Positions 47,541 through 55,297 of a stretch of 64,000 bases of DNA are shown here, piece after piece. Source of the stretch: Gammaproteobacteria bacterium (GTDB lineage: Bacteria; Pseudomonadota; Gammaproteobacteria; Nitrosococcales; Methylophagaceae); the NCBI GenBank assembly GCA_029248745.1, contig JAQWIT010000003.1, positions 124,001-188,000 of the forward strand, read 5' to 3'. The translations under genes were made by a program, and so were the position numbers. The stretch's first letter is position 1. Each line of letters starts with the position of its first letter. The notes beneath the pieces were generated by a model. The model worked only from the letters and a program-made list of their open reading frames with translations, was not told the DNA's origin and made no database searches.

Positions 47541-47849
47541 CTAGAAAGGAATCTTCATACCAGGTGGCAACATACCCGACATACTATCTTGACTGGTCTT
47601 TTCAACTTGGCGAACCGCGTCATTGACTGCGGCTGCGATCAAGTCTTCCAACATGTCTTTATCATCTTCGAATAAAGCATCTTCGATACTGACGCGTTTT
47701 ACATCATGTTTACCCGTCATGACGACTTTCACCATACCACCGCCAGCTTGGCCAGTGATTTCAAGGTTAGCTAGCTCTTGCTGTGCCTTTTCCATGTTGG
47801 CTTGCATTTGCTGTGCTTGCTTCATTAAATTACCCATACCACCTTTCAT
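47541..47849 (-). CDS. ybaB: Nucleoid-associated protein YbaB/EbfC
   Basis: A 102-residue DNA-binding dimer that acts as a nucleoid-associated factor. Signature segments are [38 protein letters not shown] and the end [13 protein letters not shown]. It sits between dnaX and recR, the classic arrangement. Confidence 0.96.
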   Translation of the reverse strand: MKGGMGNLMKQAQQMQANMEKAQQELANLEITGQAGGGMVKVVMTGKHDVKRVSIEDALFEDDKDMLEDLIAAAVNDAVRQVEKTSQDSMSGMLPPGMKIPF

Positions 47850-47860
47850 GTTTTTTCCTC

Positions 47861-49531
47861 TTACTTAATCGGTTTAATTGTACTTTCTATAACACGTGCA
47901 TCAAATGCGGATTTAATCGCATCGACAGTAGGGTCATTATGAATCGACGCTTTAGCTCGTTCTTGGTCAGCAACGGCATGTTCCGCACGTTCTGTTGCTA
48001 GCGTAGGAGAACTTTGGTATGTGTCTGCATCGACAAACGAAATTTTAATCGTTTGACCCAGTGATTTACTTAATCCAGTCTCCAATCGCTCTTGCGGTTT
48101 TTTACTGGCTAGATGGGCAAGTTCAGGCGCAATCGCTAATGTCACATTATTATCTTTAAAATCAACAAAAGCACTGTTATCAGCAAGTTGTCGTGCTAGT
48201 GCAGTCAATTTTAGACTATTAATAAGGTTAAGCCAATTGTCAGTAGTGATCGAAGCAGATGTCGTTGATTCAACCGCTTTTTCAGGGGCAAGCTCTACTT
48301 TAACAGTTGGTTTAGTCGGAGGTGGCTCTATTGTCGGTGTAGATTCAGCCGGTTTGTTTTTAGAGTTTACTTTAGCGGCCGTTTTTTTTTCTGTGGGTTT
48401 TGACTTTGGTGTTGGAAAAGAAGGCGTCTCAATGTGGTGAGTTACATCGGCAGGTTGAAAGTGCATCATTCTTAACAGGGTCATTTCAAAACCACTTTTT
48501 GGATCAGCTGCATAGGGCAAATCTCGTTTGCCATGTAAAGCAATTTGATAAAAGAGCTGTGTTAATTCAGGCGACAGTTGCTGGCTAAAAGAGACCAAAG
48601 TGTCAGCATCCTCTAGTTCAGTGGTATTGAGATCAGGAACGAGTTGCAAAGTAGCAATGCGTTGAAACAGGCTAAGTAAGTCATTGAGGACTTGTACAAA
48701 ATCTCGGCCTTGAACTGATAGATCTTGAGACTGTTGAATGACAGCATCGCCATTACACGAGATTAAAGCCTCGATAAGCTGGTAAAGCTGTTGTTGAGAA
48801 ATATTCCCCAACATATCGTGTATTTTAGCACTTTTCACGGTGCCAGACCCATGAGAAATGGCCTGATCAAGTAAGCTCAGTGCATCCCGCATACTTCCAT
48901 CGGCTGCTTTAGCAATAGCACTGAGTGCATCGGGTTCAAAGCCGATATCTTCAGATTTCAAAATAGTTGTTAAATGGCCTGAAATTTGGCCGATATCTAA
49001 CCGTCTTAAATTAAACTGTAAACAACGTGACAGAATCGTCACAGGCAATTTTTGAGGATCGGTAGTTGCAAATAAAAATTTGACGTGTGGTGGTGGCTCT
49101 TCCAGTGTTTTAAGTAAGGCATTAAAACTGCTTGTTGACAGCATATGCACTTCATCAATCAAATAGACTTTATAGCGACCACGACTAGGTGCATATTGCA
49201 CATTATCGAGTAACTCACGGGTATCATCGACTTTAGTGCGAGAAGCAGCATCAACCTCAATCAAATCAACAAAACGACCTGAATCAACTTCTAGGCAACT
49301 TTGACATTCACCACAGGGGGTCGAGCTGACACCTTGCTCACAGTTAAGCGATTTAGCAAAGATACGGGCCAAGGTCGTTTTACCAACGCCACGTGTGCCA
49401 GAGAAAAGAAAAGCATGGTGAAGGCGGCCTTGGTCTAAACCATTGATTAAGGCTTTAAGGACATGTTCTTGTCCGACAACGTTGGAAAAGGTGTTAGGCC
49501 GCCATTTTCGAGCGAGAACCAAATAACTCAT
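47861..49531 (-). CDS. dnaX: DNA polymerase III subunits tau/gamma DnaX
   Basis: DnaX is the clamp-loader ATPase. Walker A is [20 protein letters not shown], the zinc module is [16 protein letters not shown], Walker B region is [12 protein letters not shown], and sensor 1 is [12 protein letters not shown]. The 556-residue form is tau. Domain III ends around residue 365 and a Pro/Lys/Thr-rich linker follows. In that linker codons 381-384 (GAA AAA AAA ACG) form an A9 run at 48382-48390; both alternative frames stop within five codons. It heads the dnaX-ybaB-recR operon. Confidence 0.97.
   Translation of the reverse strand: MSYLVLARKWRPNTFSNVVGQEHVLKALINGLDQGRLHHAFLFSGTRGVGKTTLARIFAKSLNCEQGVSSTPCGECQSCLEVDSGRFVDLIEVDAASRTKVDDTRELLDNVQYAPSRGRYKVYLIDEVHMLSTSSFNALLKTLEEPPPHVKFLFATTDPQKLPVTILSRCLQFNLRRLDIGQISGHLTTILKSEDIGFEPDALSAIAKAADGSMRDALSLLDQAISHGSGTVKSAKIHDMLGNISQQQLYQLIEALISCNGDAVIQQSQDLSVQGRDFVQVLNDLLSLFQRIATLQLVPDLNTTELEDADTLVSFSQQLSPELTQLFYQIALHGKRDLPYAADPKSGFEMTLLRMMHFQPADVTHHIETPSFPTPKSKPTEKKTAAKVNSKNKPAESTPTIEPPPTKPTVKVELAPEKAVESTTSASITTDNWLNLINSLKLTALARQLADNSAFVDFKDNNVTLAIAPELAHLASKKPQERLETGLSKSLGQTIKISFVDADTYQSSPTLATERAEHAVADQERAKASIHNDPTVDAIKSAFDARVIESTIKPIK
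48382..48391 (-). promoter_or_regulatory. A9 slippery run in dnaX, candidate programmed frameshift/transcript slippage site
   Basis: The minus strand reads G followed by nine A then CGGCC. Re-reading or adding one A gives E-K-K-N-G-R then TAA, a 386-residue product; losing one A gives R-P-L-K then TAA. Either product keeps domains I-III, like gamma. Thermus thermophilus dnaX uses an A9 run for transcript slippage and E. coli uses A-AAA-AAG; here no upstream Shine-Dalgarno stimulator was seen. Confidence 0.55.
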
Positions 49532-49565
49532 AGAATAGGGTGATCACCAAGCTCATCAAAATTAG

Positions 49566-49680
49566 GGTGGCGACCCGTACCAGCCAAATCTCGGCGCCCG
49601 AGTCCGAAGGCTCCGCTGCTCCCTTCCGGGCCTGACGGGTTGACCAACATATCGTCGCGAGGTAACCGGCACAGGCCACC
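49566..49680 (-). ncRNA. ffs: Signal recognition particle 4.5S RNA
   Basis: On the minus strand the universally conserved SRP domain is visible: GTCAGGCCCGGAAGGGAGCA, the GGAA tetraloop with the asymmetric loop that binds Ffh M domain. The ends pair (5' GGTGGC with 3' GCCACC) and a long hairpin can form between, giving about 115 nucleotides, the size of E. coli 4.5S RNA. It lies 35 bases upstream of dnaX on the same strand, a common location. A short frame overlapping it is not considered coding. Confidence 0.93.
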
Positions 49681-50195
49681 ATAGAGTGCGTGATTTTAGT
49701 TGTTTTTTTTATTTTTGGCTATGTTTATTCTGTTGTTTAGTGGAGAAAGACTGAAATAGAGGCTTTAAGGATAAGAAGCTAAGTGATTAACCCGGCCTGA
49801 TTTAAACGCAAGAAGTCTTAAAGATCAAAGTTGAGGAATTGAATAGGAATTAATCACATGCAATAAATAAGGGATATAGGCATGATTTTGAGAGCCTAAT
49901 CACAGATTAGAAATAATATCTAAATTAAGTTAGGTAACTACTGTAATTAGTTGAACATGTCCGTTAAAGTCGGAACCCATAATAACAAGTAGATTTGCGT
50001 AAATCCTTATGGGTAATTTAAAAGCAAGCAGCTTTATTTCTCTTTTTATCTGTTCTTTGAGTAGTCAGGCCAGTAGTCTCAACAGTTTAAAAAAACATGA
50101 GTTTAGAAGAGGTTTTCAGGAGGTTACGGGATAGGCCTACCGCAACCGATAGAGCACATACTAGAAGCTGAAATAGCGACAAGAAGCTGATAATC
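49681..50195. other. 515-base interval with no confident gene
   Basis: The only item of note is a 41-codon plus-strand frame at 50009-50134 with a signal-peptide-like start (GNLKASSFISLFICSLSSQA), then a stop. It may be a remnant of an exported protein gene or chance. The ffs promoter must lie near 49685-49730, where the sequence is a T/A-rich stretch. No terminator hairpin was recognised. Confidence 0.4.
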
Positions 50196-51449
50196 TTAAT
50201 CTAAACATACGCCTAAGGCCTGTTTATAAGCCATGATGGCGGGTATTAAGCCCGCAATGAATGCAGCGGCCATAATGAAGCCTAGATATATGAGCTGCTC
50301 TAAGCTAAATAGATTAGCAGATAAATGAAGCCCGAATTGCTCAAGTGCAAGGTTTTTAGCAAGTTCAAAACTGCCAGCTAAGCTCAATATGCCCAGAACA
50401 TACCCAACAAAAGTTACCAGCATCACCTCAATTTCGATCAGTGAGAAAATAAACCAAGGACTGGCACCCATCACCCGCATAACCGCAATCTCGCGTTGTC
50501 GTTCACGAATAGAAGCCAACAACATAGCAACCAAGCCGAGTAAGGAAGAAAGCAGAATTAACAGTGCGATTAAACGCAAGCTGTGCTCCATTACTGACGT
50601 TATTTGCCATAGCTTGGCCAGAGTCACACCTGGTAGCATAGCAAGTAAGGCTTCTTCACGATATTCATTAATAACACGTTGAAGGCGAAATGTTGCCGTT
50701 TTTTGTTTCAACCCAAGCATCACAGCCGTAACGGATTTAGGTGTTAAAGATTGTGCATCGCTGATAGCTGTAGGATTTGAATTAACACCATTGTTCCAAC
50801 CGATATGAATAGCTTCCATACCGGGCAGGCTAATATATAAGCTTCTATCGACCGGTGTCCCAGTCGCTTTCAGCAGACCGCTGACACGAAACGGTTTATC
50901 TTTATGTAAACTAAAACTAGTCGAGCCCAGGCCATGCGCTAGAACCAATTCATCGCCTAATTGATAATCTAGTTTACGTGCAACTTCAGCACCTAAGACT
51001 ACATCGTAGACATCTTTAAACGCTTGGCCAGCCTCGAATTGCAACGGTTGCAGTTCAGCGTAACGGTAATACTTAAAATAATCTGGCGTTGTTGCAGTAA
51101 CGCGGTAACCCTGGTGAGAATCACCCAATGAAATGGGAACGGCCCAGTTAACACTACTTAAAGAGCTGAGTTCTTGGTAGGTTTTCCAGCTGATATTTTG
51201 AGTCGCAGCACCCATATGAAACACGGCATAGAGTAATAAGTTGATATCGCCTGTACGGGCGCCGACGATTAAATCTGTCCCTGCGATAGTACTGTTAAAA
51301 TTTTGTTTGGTTTGCTGGCGTATTTGTTCAACACCGATCAACACATAAACGCTGACAATAATGGCAAGCAGCGTGAGTAAAACTGAGCCTTTGCGGCTCT
51401 TTAGACTATTAAGGGCCAGTTTGAAAAAGATCGGATTGCATTTAGGCAT
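50196..51449 (-). CDS. FtsX-like ABC permease, zinc-cluster (ZrgC-like)
   Basis: A 417-residue MacB/FtsX-type permease. The N-terminal helix (RKGSVLLTLLAIIVSVYVLI) is followed by a large periplasmic domain (about residues 40-270), then three helices (LIALLILLSSLLGLVAMLL, IEVMLVTFVGYVLGILSLA and a last one near the end). Such permeases couple ATP hydrolysis to periplasmic events rather than import through a channel. It overlaps the ATPase gene, and its neighbours (DUF3299, His-rich DUF2796, Zur) place it in a zinc-acquisition system like Vibrio cholerae Zrg. ATG 51449 is preferred; ATG 51461 is possible. Confidence 0.82.
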   Translation of the reverse strand: MPKCNPIFFKLALNSLKSRKGSVLLTLLAIIVSVYVLIGVEQIRQQTKQNFNSTIAGTDLIVGARTGDINLLLYAVFHMGAATQNISWKTYQELSSLSSVNWAVPISLGDSHQGYRVTATTPDYFKYYRYAELQPLQFEAGQAFKDVYDVVLGAEVARKLDYQLGDELVLAHGLGSTSFSLHKDKPFRVSGLLKATGTPVDRSLYISLPGMEAIHIGWNNGVNSNPTAISDAQSLTPKSVTAVMLGLKQKTATFRLQRVINEYREEALLAMLPGVTLAKLWQITSVMEHSLRLIALLILLSSLLGLVAMLLASIRERQREIAVMRVMGASPWFIFSLIEIEVMLVTFVGYVLGILSLAGSFELAKNLALEQFGLHLSANLFSLEQLIYLGFIMAAAFIAGLIPAIMAYKQALGVCLD

Positions 51450-52128
51450 CGTTGATCTCATTCATAGTCTGGCTACGTGAGAAGTAGGGCGATAAAGTGT
51501 GATCATGGCTAACAAATAGCAAAGTTAAATTCGTCGACTCTACTTGTCGTAACAGCAATTGTACAAAAGCGTCACGACTTTGATGATCGAGAGAAGAGGT
51601 CGGTTCATCGACAATCAATAATTGTGGTTGATGGATCATCGCCCGGGCAATAGCCACGCGCTGCTGCTGACCAACGCTGAGTTGATCAGATGTTTTATGC
51701 CAATGATCTTGGTCAATACCCAGTGACAACAAAATTGAACTGGCCTGCGCTTCCATAGCGTGCCTTTCAGGACGTTGGCCATTAAATGCACACGCTAATC
51801 TGACATTATCTAAAGCAGAGAGATAGGGAATAAGGTTAAAACGTTGGAAAACATAGCCAATATGTTGAGCACGAAAATGATCGCGCTGACGACCAGAGAG
51901 CGTGTCCAATGACGAGCCTAAGACATTAATCTGACCTTGAGAAACAGGTAAAATCCCGCTAATGACATTTAATAAAGAAGATTTCCCACACCCTGAAGGA
52001 CCTTGCAAAAATAAACGCTCACCTTGCACAACCTGCCATGAAGGCATATTGAGAACAAGCGGTGAGTGTGCGGAATAACTATATTTCAGTTTTTCTATCT
52101 GAATAGCCATCTTCATATAATAGGTCAT
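51442..52128 (-). CDS. ABC ATPase, LolD/MacB type, zinc-cluster
   Basis: A 228-residue ATPase: Walker A GPSGCGKSSLLNVISG, signature QLSVGQQQRVAIARAM, Walker B QLLIVDEPTSSLD, H-loop FVSHDHTL. It overlaps the permease downstream, so the two are one ABC unit. A candidate Zur operator (52136-52147) lies 8 bases before the ATG at 52128, placing the gene under likely zinc control. In-frame ATGs at 52116 and 52110 are alternative starts; the latter gives AIQIEKLKYSYS, the typical beginning. Confidence 0.88.
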   Translation of the reverse strand: MTYYMKMAIQIEKLKYSYSAHSPLVLNMPSWQVVQGERLFLQGPSGCGKSSLLNVISGILPVSQGQINVLGSSLDTLSGRQRDHFRAQHIGYVFQRFNLIPYLSALDNVRLACAFNGQRPERHAMEAQASSILLSLGIDQDHWHKTSDQLSVGQQQRVAIARAMIHQPQLLIVDEPTSSLDHQSRDAFVQLLLRQVESTNLTLLFVSHDHTLSPYFSRSQTMNEINDA

Positions 52129-52135
52129 TTCCTTT

Positions 52136-52147
52136 ATGATACATCAT
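52136..52147. promoter_or_regulatory. Candidate Zur operator 1
   Basis: ATGATACATCAT, a 12-bp palindrome with one asymmetry, fills the 48-base divergent gap between the ABC ATPase gene and the DUF3299 gene. The same sequence with T for C (ATGATATATCAT) precedes the MerC-like gene 2.7 kb away. The zur gene lies between them. Shared position and sequence support a common operator; identity as Zur box is inferred. Confidence 0.55.
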
Positions 52148-52176
52148 AGCATTTTTAACTTTTTTTGCGTGTAATT

Positions 52177-52752
52177 ATGAGCCTAAAAGCCCGATATCTA
52201 GCCAGTCTTTTACTGTTGCTACTTTCACTGAGTACCTTATCTGCAAGGGCTGAAAACCCCCGTACGCTACATTGGGATGAGTTATTGCCAGCTGCTGACT
52301 TGGAAGCACTGATAAACCCACCTGAATATCTGAATGAGATAGATGATGGTTCACTCGAAGATATAATCACCAATGGCTTAGAGCAAGCACTTTCTTTGGC
52401 GGCAGATGATGCATATCAACAAGCGTTGGTCTCAACGAGTGTTATACCAGAAATGGATGGGCAGCATGTCAGAGTACCAGGGTTTATCGTGCCTTTGACC
52501 TATGACAATGAACAACGCGTGACCACTTTCTTTTTAGTCCCTTACTTTGGTGCTTGTATCCATGTACCACCACCGCCACCAAACCAAATTATCTATGGTC
52601 AATTTGAAAAAGGGTCAGCTTTAGCGGACATCTACGATGCTTACTGGGTAATAGGCACATTGCATACAACGATTACTGAGAATGATACTGCCACATCAGC
52701 TTATAGTTTAACTGTCACCGATGTGCGCCTTTATGAGGAAGACCCCAGCTAA
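52177..52752 (+). CDS. Exported DUF3299 protein, zinc-cluster
   Basis: A 191-residue protein with a signal peptide (YLASLLLLLLSLSTLSARA). The DUF3299 core has HVRVPGFIVPLTYD, TTFFLVPYFGACIHVPPPPP and the closing DAYWVIGTLHTT. The conserved Cys-x-His-x-Pro-Pro-Pro is a probable metal or active site. It is transcribed away from the ABC ATPase with the candidate Zur operator between, and it matches the gene content of the Vibrio zrg operon. Likely periplasmic zinc handling; mechanism unknown. Confidence 0.83.
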   Translation: MSLKARYLASLLLLLLSLSTLSARAENPRTLHWDELLPAADLEALINPPEYLNEIDDGSLEDIITNGLEQALSLAADDAYQQALVSTSVIPEMDGQHVRVPGFIVPLTYDNEQRVTTFFLVPYFGACIHVPPPPPNQIIYGQFEKGSALADIYDAYWVIGTLHTTITENDTATSAYSLTVTDVRLYEEDPS

Positions 52753-52764
52753 ACCATCTGCAAC

Positions 52765-53307
52765 TTACTGCTTAAAATACACTTGCCTGTCATCGTGACG
52801 TAAAGTTGCTGTACCTGAAGTAGTATCGACTATCCAATTCAATTTGATGGAGTCAATAGCAGGGAAATATTCTTGTAGAGAAACAGTGACAGAATCTAAG
52901 CCTTCTGAGTTACATTTAAATTTGTAATTGGCTTCAAGTTCAGCATGCTGATTATCGTGATTATCGTGATTATCGTGGTGTCCATGGTCATCGTGCTCAT
53001 CTTCGCCATAGTGGATATTACGGTGAGTGAGTTCACATAGGCTACCGTTAAACTGCAACCACTCATGTGGGCCGTCAAAGTGTGCCGCCATAGCGTGAAT
53101 AGCCACTTTTTCAGCTTCAGTTCTTGCGGCATACTCAAAGCCAACGAGATTCATCAACGGAGAGGTGATTTCGACTTCAATATGATTAGCTTCGGCAATC
53201 AGGTTTATCTCGACTAAGCCATGTACATGTGCATCTATATGCTCATCGTCAAAAGCATAAACGGTATAGGAAGGCCAGATTAAGACAGCAAATATAAGGC
53301 TTTTCAT
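52765..53307 (-). CDS. zrgA: His-rich periplasmic DUF2796 protein (ZrgA-like zinc binder)
   Basis: A 180-residue exported protein with a signal peptide ending SYTVYAFDD. The mature part starts EHIDAHVHGLVEINLI and holds a metal-binding loop GEDEHDDHGHHDNHDNHDN. DUF2796 proteins include Vibrio cholerae ZrgA, the zinc-binding component of the Zur-controlled Zrg uptake system. The HDN triplets are coded by a 9-bp repeat (52950-52976). The start at 53307 lies 16 bases after the zur stop, suggesting zur-zrgA co-transcription; an upstream ATG inside zur is less likely. Confidence 0.85.
   Translation of the reverse strand: MKSLIFAVLIWPSYTVYAFDDEHIDAHVHGLVEINLIAEANHIEVEITSPLMNLVGFEYAARTEAEKVAIHAMAAHFDGPHEWLQFNGSLCELTHRNIHYGEDEHDDHGHHDNHDNHDNQHAELEANYKFKCNSEGLDSVTVSLQEYFPAIDSIKLNWIVDTTSGTATLRHDDRQVYFKQ
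52950..52976. repeat. Three 9-bp units in the zrgA-like gene
   Basis: GATTATCGT occurs three times in tandem, coding H-D-N units on the minus strand. Unit gain or loss keeps the frame and would change the number of His ligands. Confidence 0.85.
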
Positions 53308-53323
53308 AAAGGGAATAGCACCA

Positions 53324-53779
53324 TTATTTTTGGCAGCCTTCACATAAGCCATGTAGTTCTAGTTGAGGACTGTTTAATTGAAATTGTATAGCATTGATAC
53401 TTTTTTCAAGCGCAGAAATCAAAGTCTTATCGAGACCAATTTCATTGACGGCATTACAGCTATCGCAAATTAAAAATTGAGGAGCTTGATGAGTATGGTC
53501 ACAGTTGATATGTGAGCAGGCTAAGAACTTATTGGTCGTTGTCAGTTTATGCGCTAAACCATTCTGCATCAGGAAGTCTAACATTCTGTAAACCGACATA
53601 GCCGGAATACTATCACCGGCTTTTTCATGATAGAGGTCTGCTATTTCATACGCTGATTGTGGTTGTCCATTTTCTAATAATATCTCAAGAATAAGACGAC
53701 GCTTTTGAGTTAGGCGACCACCATTATTTCTGCAATGGTCCTCGGCTTGTTGGATAACGTTGTCTATGTTTAGTATCAT
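53324..53779 (-). CDS. zur: Fur-family regulator Zur
   Basis: A 151-residue Fur-family repressor. The winged helix (GRLTQKRRLILEILLENGQP, PAMSVYRMLDFLMQNGLAHK) is followed by the metal sites: HINCDHTHQ, FLICDSCNAV and the C-terminal CEGCQ. The C-x2-C pairs for structural zinc and the CDHTHQ segment are typical of Zur rather than Fur. The neighbours are zinc-uptake genes. It presumably represses the operators at 52136 and 54872 when zinc is bound. Its own promoter shows no copy of the palindrome. Confidence 0.92.
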   Translation of the reverse strand: MILNIDNVIQQAEDHCRNNGGRLTQKRRLILEILLENGQPQSAYEIADLYHEKAGDSIPAMSVYRMLDFLMQNGLAHKLTTTNKFLACSHINCDHTHQAPQFLICDSCNAVNEIGLDKTLISALEKSINAIQFQLNSPQLELHGLCEGCQK

Positions 53780-53834
53780 GTCAGAGTTTTTTTCATTAAG
53801 GAGCCAGTACTTTTTGGTAGTTTAATCTTATTAA

Positions 53835-54473
53835 TTAGATGATATCCAGCGTCAGAATCAGTCTACGCTGCTTTGAACTAGCCAGTGGAGAGCGATGTAC
53901 AACACCATCACCAGTATTATCACTCCAGCTTTGACCTTTAAATAACAACACATCACCTACTGAAACACGGTTAATTTTATCGGAGTAGATGACTGTTTTA
54001 TCATATTGCCTATCAACTAAAGCCTGCCTATCGGTATTGTCATCTTCAAGCCATTCAGTGGTCAGACCGGAATAGGTACTGACGAGGCGGCAGAGTACTT
54101 TATCGACATGGAAAAAGGGGCATAAGGTCTTTTCAACTAGTTCAAAACGCAATCCAATTTCTGCAATTTCGAACAAATCAGCATACAAAGTAGCTAACAT
54201 TTCAACATCATGTGCCAAATGACTATATTTTGCTTCTCCCCACTGTTCCTGTAACCACTGGGCAACTTGAGATGGGGGTAAAATAATCCGATATGTAAAA
54301 TGTTGCTTATCAGTCAACAATTGCTCGACATCTCGCCTAACCGAACTATCTAATGGGCGCTGCCAATTAATCAGTCGTACATTTTCCTGATAAATATCAG
54401 CCATTAATACAGGATCATTGCCTGCTAAATAATAGTGGTCTAATTCGAGGCTTTGGTTATGGGCTAACATCAA
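53835..54473 (-). CDS. DUF1826 protein, zinc-cluster
   Basis: A 212-residue soluble protein. The segments VRLINWQRPLDSSVRRDVEQ, CPFFHVDKVLCRLVSTYSG, LLFKGQSW and VVHRSPLASSKQRRLILTLD are DUF1826 features. H-V-D and a late His within a double-stranded beta-helix-like pattern recall 2-oxoglutarate/Fe oxygenases, but that is speculative. DUF1826 genes are often seen beside zur and COG0523 zinc GTPases. It lies 16 bases downstream of the merC-like gene and should share its Zur-type operator. Confidence 0.75.
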   Translation of the reverse strand: MMLAHNQSLELDHYYLAGNDPVLMADIYQENVRLINWQRPLDSSVRRDVEQLLTDKQHFTYRIILPPSQVAQWLQEQWGEAKYSHLAHDVEMLATLYADLFEIAEIGLRFELVEKTLCPFFHVDKVLCRLVSTYSGLTTEWLEDDNTDRQALVDRQYDKTVIYSDKINRVSVGDVLLFKGQSWSDNTGDGVVHRSPLASSKQRRLILTLDII

Positions 54474-54489
54474 ATAAAGTCAATTTTAA

Positions 54490-54855
54490 TCAAGACAAAG
54501 GTGAAAGAGTGATTGTGAGTAATTTCTTGTTTAGGCCATGTGCTGAGATAATCAAAAACGCAGATGGAATCACTAACCAGAGCTCAAGTGACTCAGGGAG
54601 ATAAAAGCTGCTAGACATAACCAAGATACCAATCGACGCTAAAATTAAAGGAATAGCAGAGCCATGTTGTTTATAAGCATACGGTAAGCTTAAAACAGCT
54701 AAGATGATCACAGGTATTAACAAGGCTTGATGAACCCATTCGGCTTCAAACCAACTTATTGCAGCACCACTTAGCCCTATGATAAGTAAGAGTGGGGCGG
54801 CAAGACAGTGAATTAAACACAGGCCAGACGTAAAAATAGCAAGATTATCTTTCAT
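54490..54855 (-). CDS. MerC-domain membrane protein
   Basis: A 121-residue membrane protein with four helices and the MerC motif SGLCLIHCLAAPLLLIIG, whose paired cysteines bind Hg or other thiophilic metals. In mer operons MerC imports Hg2+, but chromosomal copies beside zur are common and probably handle zinc. No merA, merR or merT is present, supporting a zinc role. A candidate Zur operator lies 16 bases upstream of the ATG. Confidence 0.8.
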   Translation of the reverse strand: MKDNLAIFTSGLCLIHCLAAPLLLIIGLSGAAISWFEAEWVHQALLIPVIILAVLSLPYAYKQHGSAIPLILASIGILVMSSSFYLPESLELWLVIPSAFLIISAHGLNKKLLTITLSPLS

Positions 54856-54871
54856 ATTGCGCTCTAATAAA

Positions 54872-54883
54872 ATGATATATCAT
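54872..54883. promoter_or_regulatory. Candidate Zur operator 2
   Basis: ATGATATATCAT, a perfect 12-bp palindrome, lies 16 bases before the merC-like ATG, in front of the merC-DUF1826 unit. It differs by one base from the palindrome at 52136-52147. The TGATA/TATCA half-sites are AT-rich like known Zur boxes but not identical to the E. coli consensus. Confidence 0.55.
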
Positions 54884-55012
54884 ATCTTAATTGGAATTAA
54901 CATAATGTCAACTTTTTTAGCTATGAATAGAGTTGGTCATTACAAATAGAGCTCGCAGGGTTCAAGATGAATTTTAGCTTCGGGTTTCTTTAGAATTTAT
55001 ACTGGGCAGTTA

Positions 55013-55136
55013 ATGGTGGAGAGGGTGCGGTATACCAAGCACATCCTTGTGCTTGTCCCTTCGCGCGCTCCGCGGTGCTTAACATTCCAGACGATAAGTC
55101 GAACAGGCTTCAAATCGAAATCTCACTAAGCTCCAT
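55013..55136. repeat. tRNA-adjacent segment of unusual composition
   Basis: This stretch downstream of tRNA-Ser contains a GC-rich block (CGCGCGCTCCGCGG) and a 7-bp hairpin (AAGCACA / TGTGCTT, 55037-55054), unlike the AT-rich neighbours. A 38-residue plus-strand frame (55013-55129) is open but I doubt it is a gene. From memory very similar segments recur near tRNA genes of marine gammaproteobacteria, so it may be a dispersed repeat. Confidence 0.35.
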
Positions 55137-55164
55137 AAAAAAATACCCCGCTATGCGAGGTATG
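55137..55164 (-). terminator. Terminator of tRNA-Ser
   Basis: On the minus strand ATACCTCGC, loop ATA, GCGGGGTAT is followed by seven T, with one G:T pair in the stem. It starts seven bases after the tRNA CCA end, as expected for a single-gene tRNA transcript. Confidence 0.85.
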
Positions 55165-55170
55165 TATTTA

Positions 55171-55260
55171 TGGCGGAGAGCGAGGGATTCGAACCCTCGA
55201 TAGGGATTAACCTATACACACTTTCCAGGCGTGCGCCTTCGACCACTCGGCCAGCTCTCC
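55171..55260 (-). tRNA. tRNA-Ser (anticodon GGA)
   Basis: A 90-nucleotide class II tRNA on the minus strand, with encoded CCA. The acceptor stem GGAGAGC pairs with GCTCTCC, the D arm GGCCGAGTGGTC, anticodon loop CTGGAAA (GGA), a long variable arm typical of serine, and T arm with GGTTCGAATCC are present. It reads UCC and UCU codons. Confidence 0.97.
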
Positions 55261-55297
55261 AAATTTCTAGACAATTGTTTCTGAGAAGTGAACCCTA

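Noticed and set aside
49494-49682. 62-residue minus-strand frame over the SRP RNA
   Set aside because: The region folds as 4.5S RNA with the conserved SRP motif; the frame has no ribosome site or family match.
54490-54855. Mercury-resistance operon based on the MerC-like gene
   Set aside because: No merR, merT, merP or merA is nearby, and the neighbours and operator point to zinc control.
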